A DNA stretch of 64,000 bases from Sutcliffiella sp. FSL R7-0096. GTDB taxonomy: Bacteria > Bacillota > Bacilli > Bacillales > Bacillaceae_I. The notes under the pieces are model-generated. The model was not told where the DNA came from. It saw only the letters and a program-made list of their open reading frames with translations, and did not search any database. Below are positions 33,411-42,780 of this stretch, piece after piece (position 1 is the stretch's first letter; each line of letters opens with the position of its first letter). The translations under genes were made by a program, and so were the position numbers. Location: the NCBI RefSeq assembly GCF_038595065.1, contig NZ_CP152003.1:2336001-2400000 (forward strand), written 5' to 3'.

Positions 33411-34535
33411 TTACGATTGATCCCCGATTGCCCCATTGATATCGTAGTTGCGGATGTCAAGCTCCATTGGTTCCCCCATTGCAAGTCTTGCAAGCTCTGC
33501 ACCTAAAAAAGGACCGCTAGTTAAACCGGATGCTCCCAGGCCATTTGCTATTAATACATTTTCATGCGTTGGGACCCTGCCGATAATAGGTAGAAATCCT
33601 GGTGTGAAGGGACGGAAACCCACTCTAGTTTCCAGCACAGTCCCATCGGATAGTCCAGGAGCTACCTCCAAGCACTTCCCTAAAATTTCATTCATACCTC
33701 CAGCAGTCACCCTGGTGTCAAAACCAGCTTCATCTTCATGCGTTGCACCCATAACTATCCGCCCATTGTCAAAAGTCAAGATATATTGGTTGTTCGGTGG
33801 CATTACCACCGGCCAATTCTGAGTATCCTTATTAGAGATTTTCAAGTGGATGATTTGAGCTTTTTGCGGAACGACATCAAAGTGGATTCCAATAGGTTGA
33901 AGGGTTTCTTTAGACCAAGCACCCCCGGTCAGGATTACCTGATCGGCTTGTATCTTGTTCTTTCCTACCTCCACCCCTGTTACCAAATCGCCGTACTTCA
34001 CAAGCCTCGCATCGCCAGAAATGTAGGTTGCACCATGTTTTTTTGATGCGTTTATTAGCGCATTGCGTAAAGCTCTTCCATTTACTTTAGCTCCTCCGCT
34101 TACCAGTACGGATCCATATTCCTCTGATAATACTGGGAAAAGCTCTTTTGTTTGAGCGGGGCTCAGCACTGTAACCTCGCCAATTTCCGGTGCTTCTTCT
34201 CTTCTTTTTATGGCCCTTTCCGCCATTTTCAAAAGCTTTTCCGGATCTTTATGTAAACTCATCGCCCCAACACGGTTATACCCGGTTTCAGTTTCACCGT
34301 CCAGTTGTAACTGTTCTATAAGGGAGGTATAGTATTTCGCTCCTTTTTTAACAAGCGTGTACCAAGCTTTGTTACGTCGCTGGGAAATCCACGGGCAGAT
34401 GATTCCTGCTGCAGCATCTGTTGCTTGTCCTTTATCAAAGCGGTCCACGACGGTCACATTCACGCCATTTTTGGATAGATGGTAGGCGGTAGAGGCTCCA
34501 AGTATGCCCGCCCCGATTATAATAACACTTTTCAT
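33411..34535 (-). CDS. FAD-dependent oxidoreductase of the DAO/DadA family
   Basis: 374 residues: MKSVIIIGAGILGASTAYHLS is a classic GxGxxG Rossmann motif with VVDRF at the end of strand two (Asp/Glu position), and the C-terminal FRPFTPGFLPIIGRVPTHENVLIANGLGASGLTSGP is the DAO family FAD signature. It probably oxidises a D-amino acid, glycine or sarcosine-like amine. Start ATG 34535 follows AAAGGGGCATAAAG; a 21-codon upstream extension is ignored. It may share a transcript with the YrvL-like and GIY-YIG genes. Confidence 0.87.
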   Translation of the reverse strand: MKSVIIIGAGILGASTAYHLSKNGVNVTVVDRFDKGQATDAAAGIICPWISQRRNKAWYTLVKKGAKYYTSLIEQLQLDGETETGYNRVGAMSLHKDPEKLLKMAERAIKRREEAPEIGEVTVLSPAQTKELFPVLSEEYGSVLVSGGAKVNGRALRNALINASKKHGATYISGDARLVKYGDLVTGVEVGKNKIQADQVILTGGAWSKETLQPIGIHFDVVPQKAQIIHLKISNKDTQNWPVVMPPNNQYILTFDNGRIVMGATHEDEAGFDTRVTAGGMNEILGKCLEVAPGLSDGTVLETRVGFRPFTPGFLPIIGRVPTHENVLIANGLGASGLTSGPFLGAELARLAMGEPMELDIRNYDINGAIGDQS

Positions 34536-34636
34536 CTTTATGCCCCTTTTCTTTATGATATCTTTGATAAGTGTACAGGATTTGGTCTTTGTTCTCAATT
34601 CACTAAGTTTCTACAGTCAAAAAATCAATGTGGTTG

Positions 34637-35068
34637 TCATCTTTTTTTGTGAAAAATACTATCAAGAAGACAAAGGAGTAATGCAGCAACTAGTTCCGTA
34701 TGAAGAGGAACGGCTATGGTAGGAATTATTTCATCTGTTAAATACAAAGGAAACCAGCTGAATAGATATTTGGTAGCTGCTGTTGTTGTAAGAATGGCCC
34801 AAGGCTTTTTAAGAAGAATGATTAGTCGGAGTATAACGAAGAATGTTGCTACTTCAAATAGTAAAGTGAGAGGAATCAATAACATCACATAATAAATTAA
34901 AGCGCTTTTTGATTCATAATCAACACTGAAGAGCTGGAAAAGTCCTGCGAATCCAAAAACAAATCCTCCGCCAATAACGAATATAGCAAGAATAACTAGA
35001 AACGTCATAGAAATGGCCAGAATGATCTTATCGGTAACGTTCAAATTCGGATCGTTATCGTGTCCCAT
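34637..35068 (-). CDS. YrvL-like membrane protein
   Basis: 143 residues with four membrane segments. GFVFGFAGLFQLFSVDYESKSAL and LFSWFPLYLTDEIIPTIAVPLHTELVAALLL follow the pattern of the regulatory YrvL family (FFGLAGFFELLGV ... TVDEFM ... TEIVIALLLA). The family is annotated as regulatory but the mechanism is uncertain. ATG 35068 follows AAAGGGGTTG. Confidence 0.75.
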   Translation of the reverse strand: MGHDNDPNLNVTDKIILAISMTFLVILAIFVIGGGFVFGFAGLFQLFSVDYESKSALIYYVMLLIPLTLLFEVATFFVILRLIILLKKPWAILTTTAATKYLFSWFPLYLTDEIIPTIAVPLHTELVAALLLCLLDSIFHKKR

Positions 35069-35137
35069 ATTGACAACCCCTTTATTAATCCTATTAATAG
35101 GAGTTATTCAGGACTTGGAGAATTCATTCCATAAAAA

Positions 35138-35164
35138 AGCGATAAGTCTAATTGACTTATCGCT
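35138..35164 (-). terminator. Distal hairpin copy with U-tract, speD terminator
   Basis: AGCGATAAGTC / GACTTATCGCT with 5-nt loop, minus-strand U-tract. A degraded duplicate starts at 35423. Confidence 0.8.
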
Positions 35165-35165
35165 A

Positions 35166-35421
35166 CAGTGTGTTAGACAATCCCTAATAAACTTTAGGTT
35201 TGCATTTACTTGTTGATCTTCGTTCCAGGCGCTACGCTTACCTGTTGGGTCTCAAGATTGTCGCTATCCCCCTGCTGGAGTCTTCGCCTATTGCTCCAAT
35301 CAACAGCTAGAAATTGTAATAAATAAGTTATTCGGTTTTTCAGTGGCCTTTACTACGCCCTGGGCACCTTCCACTACGATCAACTTGAAAACGTTATGAA
35401 ATTTGCTATGTCTACATATTG
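35166..35421. mobile_element. Terminator-associated repeat, copy E (decayed dimer form)
   Basis: Both ends resemble the CAGTGTGTAGACAAAG type (CAGTGTGTTAGACAA on the left, TATGTCTACATATTG on the right). The interior carries the same core-junction-core arrangement as copy B but with large losses in the GC-rich parts. It is the oldest-looking copy. The right hairpin (35423 on) no longer folds well. Confidence 0.65.
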
Positions 35422-35422
35422 A

Positions 35423-35455
35423 AGCGATAAGTCTTACTGACTTACTGTTACTTCA
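35423..35455 (-). terminator. Proximal, degraded hairpin copy after speD
   Basis: AGCGATAAGTC is intact but the other arm has become GACTTACTGTTACTT, so the stem is broken. Confidence 0.5.
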
Positions 35456-35461
35456 ATGTTT

Positions 35462-36283
35462 TTAATCTTTTTCAGAATGACCGAAATTGATATTCTTACC
35501 GTAGAATATTTCATCCATTTCATTTGTGAGCTTGTTTGTAATTTCATACCGTTCATCATCTGACAGCGTATCTTTGGAATACCCAAATAGGTAATTGTTC
35601 AAATCAAACTCTTTTAAACGGCATTTTGTATGGAATATATTCTCCTGATAGATATTGACATCAATCATATCGTACAAGCTTTTCACATCGTTTGGTATGT
35701 AGTTTTGTATGGAGTTGATGTCATGATCGATAAACAGCTTGTTACCATTTATATCTCTTGTAAATCCGCGTACACGATAGTCCATGGTCATAATATCCGT
35801 TTCAAAGGAATGTATCAGATAGTTTAATGCTTTTAATGGAGATATCTCCCCACATGTTGATACATCAATATCTGCGCGAAACGTACTTATACCTTCTACC
35901 GGATGGTATTCCGGATAGGTATGGACGGTAATATGGCTTTTGTCAAGCTGGCATACCACTGAATCCGGCAATGGTCCAGGTGATTCTTCATAGGACTCGT
36001 TCGGGACTTCTACCACAGGTCCTTCAGAAACGAGAACAGTAACACTAGCACCTTGTGGAACATAGTCCTGTTTTGCCACATTCAATACATGGGCGCCAAT
36101 GAGGTCCGCAACATTTTTCAATATTTTTGTCAAACGATCAGCATTGTATTGTTCATCAATGTAATCTATATAGGATTCCCGTTCCTGCTTTGTTTTTGTA
36201 TAACAAATATCATACATGTTGAAACTCAGGGACTTGGTTAAATTATTAAACTCATGTAGTGTGATCCTTTTTTCTGAAGACAA
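35462..36283 (-). CDS. speD: S-adenosylmethionine decarboxylase proenzyme, long (E. coli) type
   Basis: 273 residues with [15 protein letters not shown]; self-cleavage is expected between Lys115 and Ser116, converting the Ser into the pyruvoyl cofactor. [25 protein letters not shown] is the second conserved block. It makes decarboxylated AdoMet for spermidine. Length and motifs are those of the E. coli SpeD class, not the 126-residue SpeH of B. subtilis. TTG 36283 follows GGGGGAATCATGAT. No spermidine synthase gene is adjacent. Confidence 0.92.
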   Translation of the reverse strand: MSSEKRITLHEFNNLTKSLSFNMYDICYTKTKQERESYIDYIDEQYNADRLTKILKNVADLIGAHVLNVAKQDYVPQGASVTVLVSEGPVVEVPNESYEESPGPLPDSVVCQLDKSHITVHTYPEYHPVEGISTFRADIDVSTCGEISPLKALNYLIHSFETDIMTMDYRVRGFTRDINGNKLFIDHDINSIQNYIPNDVKSLYDMIDVNIYQENIFHTKCRLKEFDLNNYLFGYSKDTLSDDERYEITNKLTNEMDEIFYGKNINFGHSEKD

Positions 36284-36349
36284 ATCATGATTCCCCCTTC
36301 AATTTTTTCTATTATCTATAGTACCCTTTCTCTTATAGAAAAAAACAAA

Positions 36350-37261
36350 TCAACATTTCAGGAAGTTCCTGATCACTTCTTTCTGCTCATGATAAACCGC
36401 TTGACCAAGTTGTATCAGTTCTTCCATATATGTTATATCGTCAAACGGTATTTCCTCTCCCAACTCTTTATTAAGCCGGATGTAATTGTCCCCCAAAAGG
36501 TGCCTGCATTGATAGGACACAGATTCAGATGATAATTGTAAAGCAAGATCTAAAAGTTTGGGAGTGACCTTCATTGATGGAAAGTGAAAAGGCAGCCATT
36601 GTTTCACACCCCAATATTTATTTTTCTGAATGGTAAAATCAATTTTTTGAAGCCCTGTTCCAATAGACAGTATCTCTATGTCTTCTAGTTTCATTTTGAA
36701 ATATTCCAACCCTTCGGTTATACATACCATTGATGGATTGTTCGCCCACAAACCCCCGTCTATGGAAAGATAGTCGTTCCCAATATTGTTTGGAGGGAAA
36801 TATACAGGAGCAGAACATGAGGAAAGGACAGCATCCCATAAATGAATGGAAAGATCCTTCGCAGCCTTGTTTCCAAAGTTGGAGCGGTGAACAAATGGCC
36901 GGCCATGTGTTAAGTCCACAGCAGGAATTAACAAGGGATTTGTAATGTCCGCCATCCTACGGTTACCAAACGCCTGCATGATAAATCGACGAAGATGCCG
37001 ATCGCTGTAGATACTTTTAAACAGTCCCACCTTTGCTTGACGGGTGAATATCTTTTTTCCATATACTTTATATCCAGTTAATACATCTTCCATCGGTTTT
37101 TTTATTGATATGGATGATGCGATGATGGAACCTGTACTTGTTCCTGCTACAAGGTCCACTAATTCTGAAATCGGTTGGTTGTATTCTTTTTCGATTTCAA
37201 GGAGAATGGAAACTGCCAAAACACCCCTGATACCTCCCCCATCAAGACATAACATTTTCAT
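36350..37261 (-). CDS. Patatin-like phospholipase
   Basis: 303 residues with CLDGGGIRGVLAVSIL (oxyanion loop), LVAGTSTGSIIA (nucleophile Ser in GxSxG) and LSIDGGLWANNPSM (catalytic Asp in DGG), the complete Ser-Asp dyad of patatin lipases. It is cytosolic with no signal peptide. It resembles stand-alone CapV-like patatins, but no cyclic-nucleotide synthase is nearby, so I do not call it a defence effector. It may be co-transcribed with speD 66 bp downstream. Start ATG 37261 is preferred over 37267 because of GGGAG spacing. Confidence 0.87.
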   Translation of the reverse strand: MKMLCLDGGGIRGVLAVSILLEIEKEYNQPISELVDLVAGTSTGSIIASSISIKKPMEDVLTGYKVYGKKIFTRQAKVGLFKSIYSDRHLRRFIMQAFGNRRMADITNPLLIPAVDLTHGRPFVHRSNFGNKAAKDLSIHLWDAVLSSCSAPVYFPPNNIGNDYLSIDGGLWANNPSMVCITEGLEYFKMKLEDIEILSIGTGLQKIDFTIQKNKYWGVKQWLPFHFPSMKVTPKLLDLALQLSSESVSYQCRHLLGDNYIRLNKELGEEIPFDDITYMEELIQLGQAVYHEQKEVIRNFLKC

Positions 37262-37310
37262 GTACATTACTCCCGCACTCGTTTTCTAATTAGGCTTTCC
37301 ATCTACAAAT

Positions 37311-37355
37311 AAAAAACTCCTAAGAAAAGGGTATACATGACCTTTTCTTAAGAGT
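37311..37355 (-). terminator. Terminator of the ArsA-type operon
   Basis: ACTCTTAAGAAAAGG / CCTTTTCTTAGGAGT with minus-strand U-tract; the ATPase stop codon lies inside the stem. Confidence 0.85.
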
Positions 37356-38301
37356 TGAGGATAGTTTGAGAAGATTTCAGAGTATTGGCGTACTTCTTTA
37401 AATGTTCTGCTGTAGAAATATCATGTTCGAACAAAGGGATTGTAATAATTTCTTGTTTTTGAAATATAGTATGGATTTGTTTTAAATAGGGACGTTCATT
37501 TTTTCTTCTGTTTTCCATAAAAACGCCATCTGCGTGATCCGGAATTACTTTATTTACAAATACGGTTGATACCTCTATGTCATGTTTATATAACATGCCA
37601 ATAGCTTTTTCCGTTTCAAGGATAGGTAGTCGCTCTGCGTTCAGTACGAATCCATAGGCTGTTTTACTTTGGTCTAGAAGAATATCTCTTACTTTTACGA
37701 ATTTCTGTTTTCTTACTTGCAGTTTATCGAAGATCGGATCATCAATCGGCTCCCCATCATTTAACAGCTGGGTATAGTTTTGCTGGACTTTCTTTCTCTT
37801 ATCTAAAAGACCACTGATCCAAACGTTCATCAGTTCAGGCAATGTAAGCAGCCTGATTGTATGTCCAGTTGGAGCGGTGTCAAAAATGATGTGATCATAT
37901 GCTTCGTATTCTTCCAATACTATGGAAGTTATTTTATCAAAGAGAGCGGATTCATCAGCTCCTGGTGACGCGCTGGCAAGGTCGATTTGCCGGTGCACCT
38001 CTTCCACCATTGTCGCCTTTACCAATCCTTTTAAATTTGTTTTCACTTCTTCTATATATCTCTTTGATTCGGTCTGTGGATTGATCTCCAGTAGATGCAG
38101 GAATGTACTGACCGCTAATGGTGTATCTTTTGGCTTAACGTGAAATATGTCCCCTATATTATGGGCAGGATCTGTTGATACCAAGAGGACTTTTCTATTG
38201 TGTTCAGATAATAATTCTGCGATTGCCGAAGCTGTAGTGGATTTCCCTACTCCTCCTTTACCGCCGATAAATATGATCTTATGGTTTATTAGCTTACTCA
38301 T
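37348..38301 (-). CDS. ArsA/Get3-family ATPase
   Basis: 317 residues of the SIMIBI class: deviant Walker A GGKGGVGKSTTASA, switch I STDPAHNIGD, switch II IIFDTAPTGHTIRLLTLPE. It is a single ArsA-like half, like Get3/TRC40, lacking the duplicated domain of plasmid ArsA. The C-terminal two thirds include NKVIPDHADGVFMENRRKNE. It follows a small Cys-Cys-tailed protein 11 bp upstream, a conserved pair. No arsenical pump gene is adjacent, so a role in handling a membrane or metal client is more likely than arsenite export. Confidence 0.88.
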   Translation of the reverse strand: MSKLINHKIIFIGGKGGVGKSTTASAIAELLSEHNRKVLLVSTDPAHNIGDIFHVKPKDTPLAVSTFLHLLEINPQTESKRYIEEVKTNLKGLVKATMVEEVHRQIDLASASPGADESALFDKITSIVLEEYEAYDHIIFDTAPTGHTIRLLTLPELMNVWISGLLDKRKKVQQNYTQLLNDGEPIDDPIFDKLQVRKQKFVKVRDILLDQSKTAYGFVLNAERLPILETEKAIGMLYKHDIEVSTVFVNKVIPDHADGVFMENRRKNERPYLKQIHTIFQKQEIITIPLFEHDISTAEHLKKYANTLKSSQTILNS

Positions 38302-38312
38302 ACCAATTCCTC

Positions 38313-38576
38313 CTAACAGCAGCGTATTCCATTAAGCGGAGATTTCTCCATTCCCATTCGAAGATGCCAGTCATGGAACCGTTCAATGACAAATGGATAT
38401 AGCTCCAGGGTGTAGTAGAAAGCGGGATTTTGGAGTCCCAGCATTTCAGAAAAGCAAAGTAGGGTGAATAAGTCCTCTTCATCCCTCAACTCCCTTGCAA
38501 TTTCGGTTCTATGGGGCTGTTGTAGGATTTCATCATAGATATCAATGACCTTCTTGAATTTTTCCAGGATGTCCAT
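38313..38576 (-). CDS. cory-CC-star-like small protein with C-terminal Cys-Cys
   Basis: 87 residues, helical, ending GMEKSPLNGIRCC directly before the stop. This matches the small family named for its Cys-Cys-stop tail, which is regularly encoded beside ArsA-type ATPases. The terminal cysteines suggest metal or thiol chemistry, or recognition by the ATPase. ATG 38576 follows GAAAGGAGCCC. Family name recalled from annotation practice; biochemical role unknown. Confidence 0.75.
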   Translation of the reverse strand: MDILEKFKKVIDIYDEILQQPHRTEIARELRDEEDLFTLLCFSEMLGLQNPAFYYTLELYPFVIERFHDWHLRMGMEKSPLNGIRCC

Positions 38577-38800
38577 ATTGGGCTCCTTTCTGCTTTTCCT
38601 GTTATGAACTGCTCTTTAAAAGATTGTTGCTTACATTCCCGAAAATAAGCAGGTAGTCATTTTAGTACAAAAATGAAAAGAGCACGACCGTAAGGAATAT
38701 AATGGTTGAATCAAAAATACGAAAAAAATAACAATGTTTATGAAGATAGCCTTCATGAAAGAAAAGAGGATGCCGCAAGTTGCTTCATCCCCTTGGCATA

Positions 38801-40543
38801 TTACATGGAAGGGTCTATCGGAGGTTCTTTATCATTCTTAAAGAATACTCTAAATGCCTCTAAGATGATCCAAAATGCGAACACGAAGATAATCCCACCT
38901 AGGATGAATAGAAGCATGTTCGCGTCTGTTTCCCCTAATCCTGACCACTGGAAAACCACTTGCACAAACATGGCATAAAGGGTCATGGAAAAGATGAAAA
39001 CCATCGGCACAAATGTATAGAAGAAGTTCCTTCCTTGTTTCTTCAGCCATACCGATATTAAAAGGAGACTGACTCCCGCCAATAGCTGATTACTTGTACC
39101 AAATAATGGCCAAAGCAAGTATCCACCTGAACCGAACCCATTCGGACCTTTAGGTATTAAAACCAACGCAGCACTCGATACCACCGCTACAGAGGTTGCA
39201 ACGTGCATTTTAGTCAACGGTTTAAAATTATACTCGCTTCCAATCTCCGTGATGATATAACGCATCAACCTTAAGGAAGTATCTAAGCTAGTCGCTGCAA
39301 AACTGACGACAATTACAGTAACGATCGTTCTGGCAATGTCAGCCGGTATCGCGATACCTGTAGCAAGCTGGGCCGCCCCGTTTATGAAGTTGGACATCCC
39401 CCCCAAGCTTGCTGCACCGAAGTCGGAGTAAGCAGCCCTGAAATCACCAGCATTTGCAAACAATGTCGCAACAGCGATAATGGAAATCAAGGCAAGAACA
39501 CCTTCCCCTACAGAACCCAAATATCCGACAAAGCGAGCATCCGTCTCTTTATCCAACTGTTTCGAGGTTGTACCCGAGGCAACAAGACCATGGAACCCTG
39601 AGATGGCTCCACAAGCAATGGTGATAAATAGCAATGGGAACCAGGAGACGTCACTTACCTCATTTGTCATCGGGGCAGTAAGTTCCGGACGCAGAACGAG
39701 TAACCCTGCATAAAGCATCAATAATCCTACAACCAATTGATGGGAATTGATATAGTCACGTGGTTGCAGAAGCTTCCAAACAGGCAATGTGGATGCAAAA
39801 TAGCAATATATCAGCAATACCACTATCCAGACAAAAAACGACATCGATACTCCATCCAACCCGAAGATGACGGTGTTATCCGCTCCTCCGAAATATCGGA
39901 CCAAGTCGATTTGCAATAACGGTACCTTACTTGTTAAAACAGCCGTTCCATACATGACAGCAAGCGCAATCAAGGATGGTAGGAGCATTTTCGCTTTTCT
40001 TTTATAAACGGCATAGCCGATCCAAATTGCAATTGGAATTTCGATGAAGATTGGCAGTACCGCTGCCGGGAACTGTATGAAAAGGTTGGAAATAACCCAT
40101 GCAAACACGGCATTGACCATGAGAACTAATATTAAAATGATAAATAAAAATAGCATCTTAGCACGTTTCCCGATCAAGCGGTCAGTCAACGTACCGATAG
40201 ATTGTCCTTTGTTTCTGACTGAAAGCACCAAGGTTCCGAAATCATGAACTCCAGCCGCAAAAACGGTACCAAGTATGACCCATAGAAATGCTGGCCCCCA
40301 TCCCCAATAAAGTGCGATTGCAGGACCTAAAATAGGCGATGCACCCGCAACAGAGGAGAAATGATGCCCCCAAAGGACTACCTTTTTCGTTGGTACAAAA
40401 TCCACCCCATCATTGTATTTATGGGCAGGTGTTACATAATCTGGATCCAGGCGGTAAATCTTTTCTGCGATGAATTTGGAATAATAACGATAGCCCAAAG
40501 CAAAAACGATAAATCCGACAATTGCCAACCATACAGAATTCAC
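38801..40543 (-). CDS. cstA: Peptide/pyruvate transporter CstA
   Basis: 580 residues with about sixteen membrane segments. Signature blocks include KKVVLWGHHFSSVAGASPILGPAIALYWGW, GVHDFGTLVLSVRNKGQSIG, ISGFHGLVASGTTSKQL and LLWPLFGTSNQLLAGVSLLL. This is the shorter Gram-positive form of CstA. A cre site at 40596-40609 fits its known induction on carbon exhaustion. GTG 40543 follows GAGGGAGGAATTAGG. A weak hairpin (GGATG / CATCC near 38769-38795) is the only terminator candidate. Confidence 0.93.
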   Translation of the reverse strand: MNSVWLAIVGFIVFALGYRYYSKFIAEKIYRLDPDYVTPAHKYNDGVDFVPTKKVVLWGHHFSSVAGASPILGPAIALYWGWGPAFLWVILGTVFAAGVHDFGTLVLSVRNKGQSIGTLTDRLIGKRAKMLFLFIILILVLMVNAVFAWVISNLFIQFPAAVLPIFIEIPIAIWIGYAVYKRKAKMLLPSLIALAVMYGTAVLTSKVPLLQIDLVRYFGGADNTVIFGLDGVSMSFFVWIVVLLIYCYFASTLPVWKLLQPRDYINSHQLVVGLLMLYAGLLVLRPELTAPMTNEVSDVSWFPLLFITIACGAISGFHGLVASGTTSKQLDKETDARFVGYLGSVGEGVLALISIIAVATLFANAGDFRAAYSDFGAASLGGMSNFINGAAQLATGIAIPADIARTIVTVIVVSFAATSLDTSLRLMRYIITEIGSEYNFKPLTKMHVATSVAVVSSAALVLIPKGPNGFGSGGYLLWPLFGTSNQLLAGVSLLLISVWLKKQGRNFFYTFVPMVFIFSMTLYAMFVQVVFQWSGLGETDANMLLFILGGIIFVFAFWIILEAFRVFFKNDKEPPIDPSM

Positions 40544-40595
40544 CCTAATTCCTCCCTCTTTCTTTATATGTATACATGAAAAGATTACTAATCTG

Positions 40596-40609
40596 TGAAA
40601 GCGTTGTCA
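40596..40609. promoter_or_regulatory. CcpA cre site upstream of cstA
   Basis: TGAAAGCGTTGTCA fits the core cre pattern TGNAARCGNTNNCA, 53 bp before the cstA start. Confidence 0.6.
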
Positions 40610-40811
40610 ATATAGAATTCAGAAAATTCATACTAAATACACTCTAGTTTTAGTAGTAGGTAGTAAAATAGGTAAAAAGTAGCGAGTGACAGATTTTCTC
40701 TAATGGAGTCGTATGCACTATTTTATATTGAATATTCCGACAAATGGACTTATAATGTGGAAGATTCATGTAAATCTATATGAATACATAACCAATCAAG
40801 GGGAATTTTTG

Positions 40812-41045
40812 TTGAAGAAACTGTCATTGTTGTTTGCTATGTGGCTCATTTTTAACCTTTTTGCATCCTACGATGTTATTGCAGAAGAAGCAGATGATTT
40901 TAAACCGACCATTGTTGCATTGGGAGATTCCATCCCATTTGGTACAAGTCTTCGTGACCGAAACCAAGCATTTCCTAATCCAATTCTAGAGGGAAAAACA
41001 ACTGTTATTAACAAAAGTGCAACAGGACAAACTTCTTCTCAATAA
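40812..41045 (+). pseudogene. Truncated SGNH/GDSL hydrolase
   Basis: Starting at TTG 40812 (after GGGGAAT) the frame encodes a signal peptide (KKLSLLFAMWLIFNLFA...VIAEEA) and SGNH block I, IVALGDSIPFGTS, then INKSATGQTSSQ and a stop at residue 77. Secreted SGNH esterases need about 200 further residues with blocks II, III (GxND) and V (DxxH), none of which are found in 41046-41230. It is the 5' remnant of a deleted gene. Confidence 0.7.
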
Positions 41046-41198
41046 CCGCTTCTGCGACTCTTTAGGATGAATAACCGGTTTGGTTGAGATTTTTATTTGG
41101 TTGGTATCTTAGAGAACCAAGGTTCTATCGTTCACAGGTTTCTTTCTAGATTTCAATAACGTTCGACACCATCCCTCAAGACTAGCTTCCAAATAAAC

Positions 41199-41230
41199 GA
41201 AAAACCTTGGCAGACATCCACCAAGGTTTT
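41199..41230 (-). terminator. Terminator of the McrB-like gene
   Basis: AAAACCTTGG / CCAAGGTTTT, minus-strand U-tract. The stretch 41046-41198 before it shows no feature. Confidence 0.85.
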
Positions 41231-41233
41231 ATA

Positions 41234-42706
41234 TCATTCAGAAATGAGTTCAAGCAAATATGTCAGTGTATTTTCATATCTAGAAATGTTTATTAGTTGA
41301 TTTCTATAATATAATCTTCCATCTATTACCCACTCACCGGTTTTTAACCAATTTATCCTTCGATAACTTGGTGCATAAGGAAAATGGGGAAACAAATAGT
41401 CTGAAGTAATTTGTCCCAAAGCCACAATCTGGTCTTCTTTTCGTCTGATAAACACATAATCTCCCTTTTTTATCTCATGACAAAATTGGAACAAAGCAGA
41501 GCTTTTAAGATACGGGACATGTGAAGTTTTATAGAGTTGTCGGTGTCGCTTCCATACTTCCTGTTTAGTTTTATATTGTCGGATGTCACCCAATTTCCCA
41601 TGATGCAGTGTAAGTATTTTTTCATCCAGGAAAACCAAGGGATTAACTGATTTAGAGATTGTGTACACCCAATATTGTGCACTTTCTTCGCCGTCACAGC
41701 GCACATCAATGGAGTCTTTATACTTTTCGGTGGTATAAATAAACCGCAAAAAACAACTTATCTCATAATAAATGGGGAGATTTGTTATTCTCCCGACAAT
41801 GGTTAAATACTTCTCTATAAGATAACTCTGTTTGATCAATTTCTGATAATGAAAAATTCGGGATCCTATAGAATACTTTTTTTTAATACTTTTTGCTTCA
41901 TTGAATAAGTTTTCAATCGCGAATAGTTCCTGATTAGTATATTTGACATAGTAATTCGGTAAAAGGTAATGAAGCAACTCCCCCATTGATTTTTGACCGA
42001 ATCCTGGAAGCCTATTGTCGGGACTCGAGTAAAATGCATTTAACCTTTTTTCCATACTACATTCCCCAAATAAAAGGTCTACGAAGCATTGACGGTATCG
42101 CTCCATAGATGCTTTTTGTCTTCCAAAAGCCTGTTCTTTAAGAAGTGGCATTTGAAAAGCAGGCAATTGTTCACTAATTGCTTTGAAATGCTCCCAGTTC
42201 ATGGTTGCAAGGTTTTCCTCTTTAGCAAAGGTTTTGAAAAATTGATACCTGTATTTCTGTTTTTCTACATCCGTTATCCATTCTTCTGCAACTGATTTGA
42301 ATCGAAATAAGTGATTATCGAGATGTTCGTATTTGGCCATACCCTCGAGAGCACCTGGTACTTTCCATAAAGAATCCAACAACTGCTCTTCTTCTTGGTT
42401 GAGTAACAGGATTTTAATCTCTTCCATTTTGAAGATATCCAGATTCTTCAGGCCCCATATTCTTCGTATGTGTTTATAAGCAAGGGAGTGATGATCTTCC
42501 ATTATCTCCAGCGTGATGGTTATCCTTTCAATAATCGTTATCTTCACTATTTTACAAATGCAAGAAATATGAGTGGAGTCACTATAAAATACTTTATCCC
42601 CTACTTTTACATTTTGGACTAGGAACTGTTCAAACATATCTAATTGCGTGGTTATCGTTTTTGATTGTGTATGGACGTTTTCACCACGAATAATCCAAGT
42701 AGACAT
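41234..42706 (-). CDS. EVE-like and McrB-N-terminal-like protein without AAA motor
   Basis: 490 residues, cytosolic. The N terminus (STWIIRGEN ... FLVQNVKVGDKVFYSDSTHI) looks like an EVE/PUA-type fold. The C-terminal 110 residues (FCHEIKKGDYVFIRRKEDQI, then ALGQITSDYLFPH and YRRINWLKTGEWVIDGR) follow the domain found at the N terminus of many McrB-type restriction proteins, where it reads modified DNA. The middle part (GFGQKSMGELLHYLLPNYYVKYTNQE) also resembles that class. No Walker motifs, no nuclease motif and no mcrC neighbour are present. Start ATG 42706 fits GGAGG spacing better than GTG 42715. Function unproven. Confidence 0.6.
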   Translation of the reverse strand: MSTWIIRGENVHTQSKTITTQLDMFEQFLVQNVKVGDKVFYSDSTHISCICKIVKITIIERITITLEIMEDHHSLAYKHIRRIWGLKNLDIFKMEEIKILLLNQEEEQLLDSLWKVPGALEGMAKYEHLDNHLFRFKSVAEEWITDVEKQKYRYQFFKTFAKEENLATMNWEHFKAISEQLPAFQMPLLKEQAFGRQKASMERYRQCFVDLLFGECSMEKRLNAFYSSPDNRLPGFGQKSMGELLHYLLPNYYVKYTNQELFAIENLFNEAKSIKKKYSIGSRIFHYQKLIKQSYLIEKYLTIVGRITNLPIYYEISCFLRFIYTTEKYKDSIDVRCDGEESAQYWVYTISKSVNPLVFLDEKILTLHHGKLGDIRQYKTKQEVWKRHRQLYKTSHVPYLKSSALFQFCHEIKKGDYVFIRRKEDQIVALGQITSDYLFPHFPYAPSYRRINWLKTGEWVIDGRLYYRNQLINISRYENTLTYLLELISE

Positions 42707-42780
42707 GCTGAACACTCCTCCCCCAATTATTATCCTTTTTTATACTGTATTGCTGATTTCCTAAAACATTCAAAAAAAAA

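Noticed and set aside
34504-34722. Plus-strand frame at the FAD oxidase start
   Set aside because: Antisense to the N terminus of the oxidase and the end of the YrvL-like gene; no ribosome binding site.
36350-37261. Patatin as a CBASS effector
   Set aside because: No CD-NTase, Cap2/Cap3 or HORMA/TRIP13 gene lies nearby; neighbours are speD and an ArsA-type pair.
38706-38978. Plus-strand frame overlapping the end of cstA
   Set aside because: More than half is antisense to cstA and there is no ribosome binding site.
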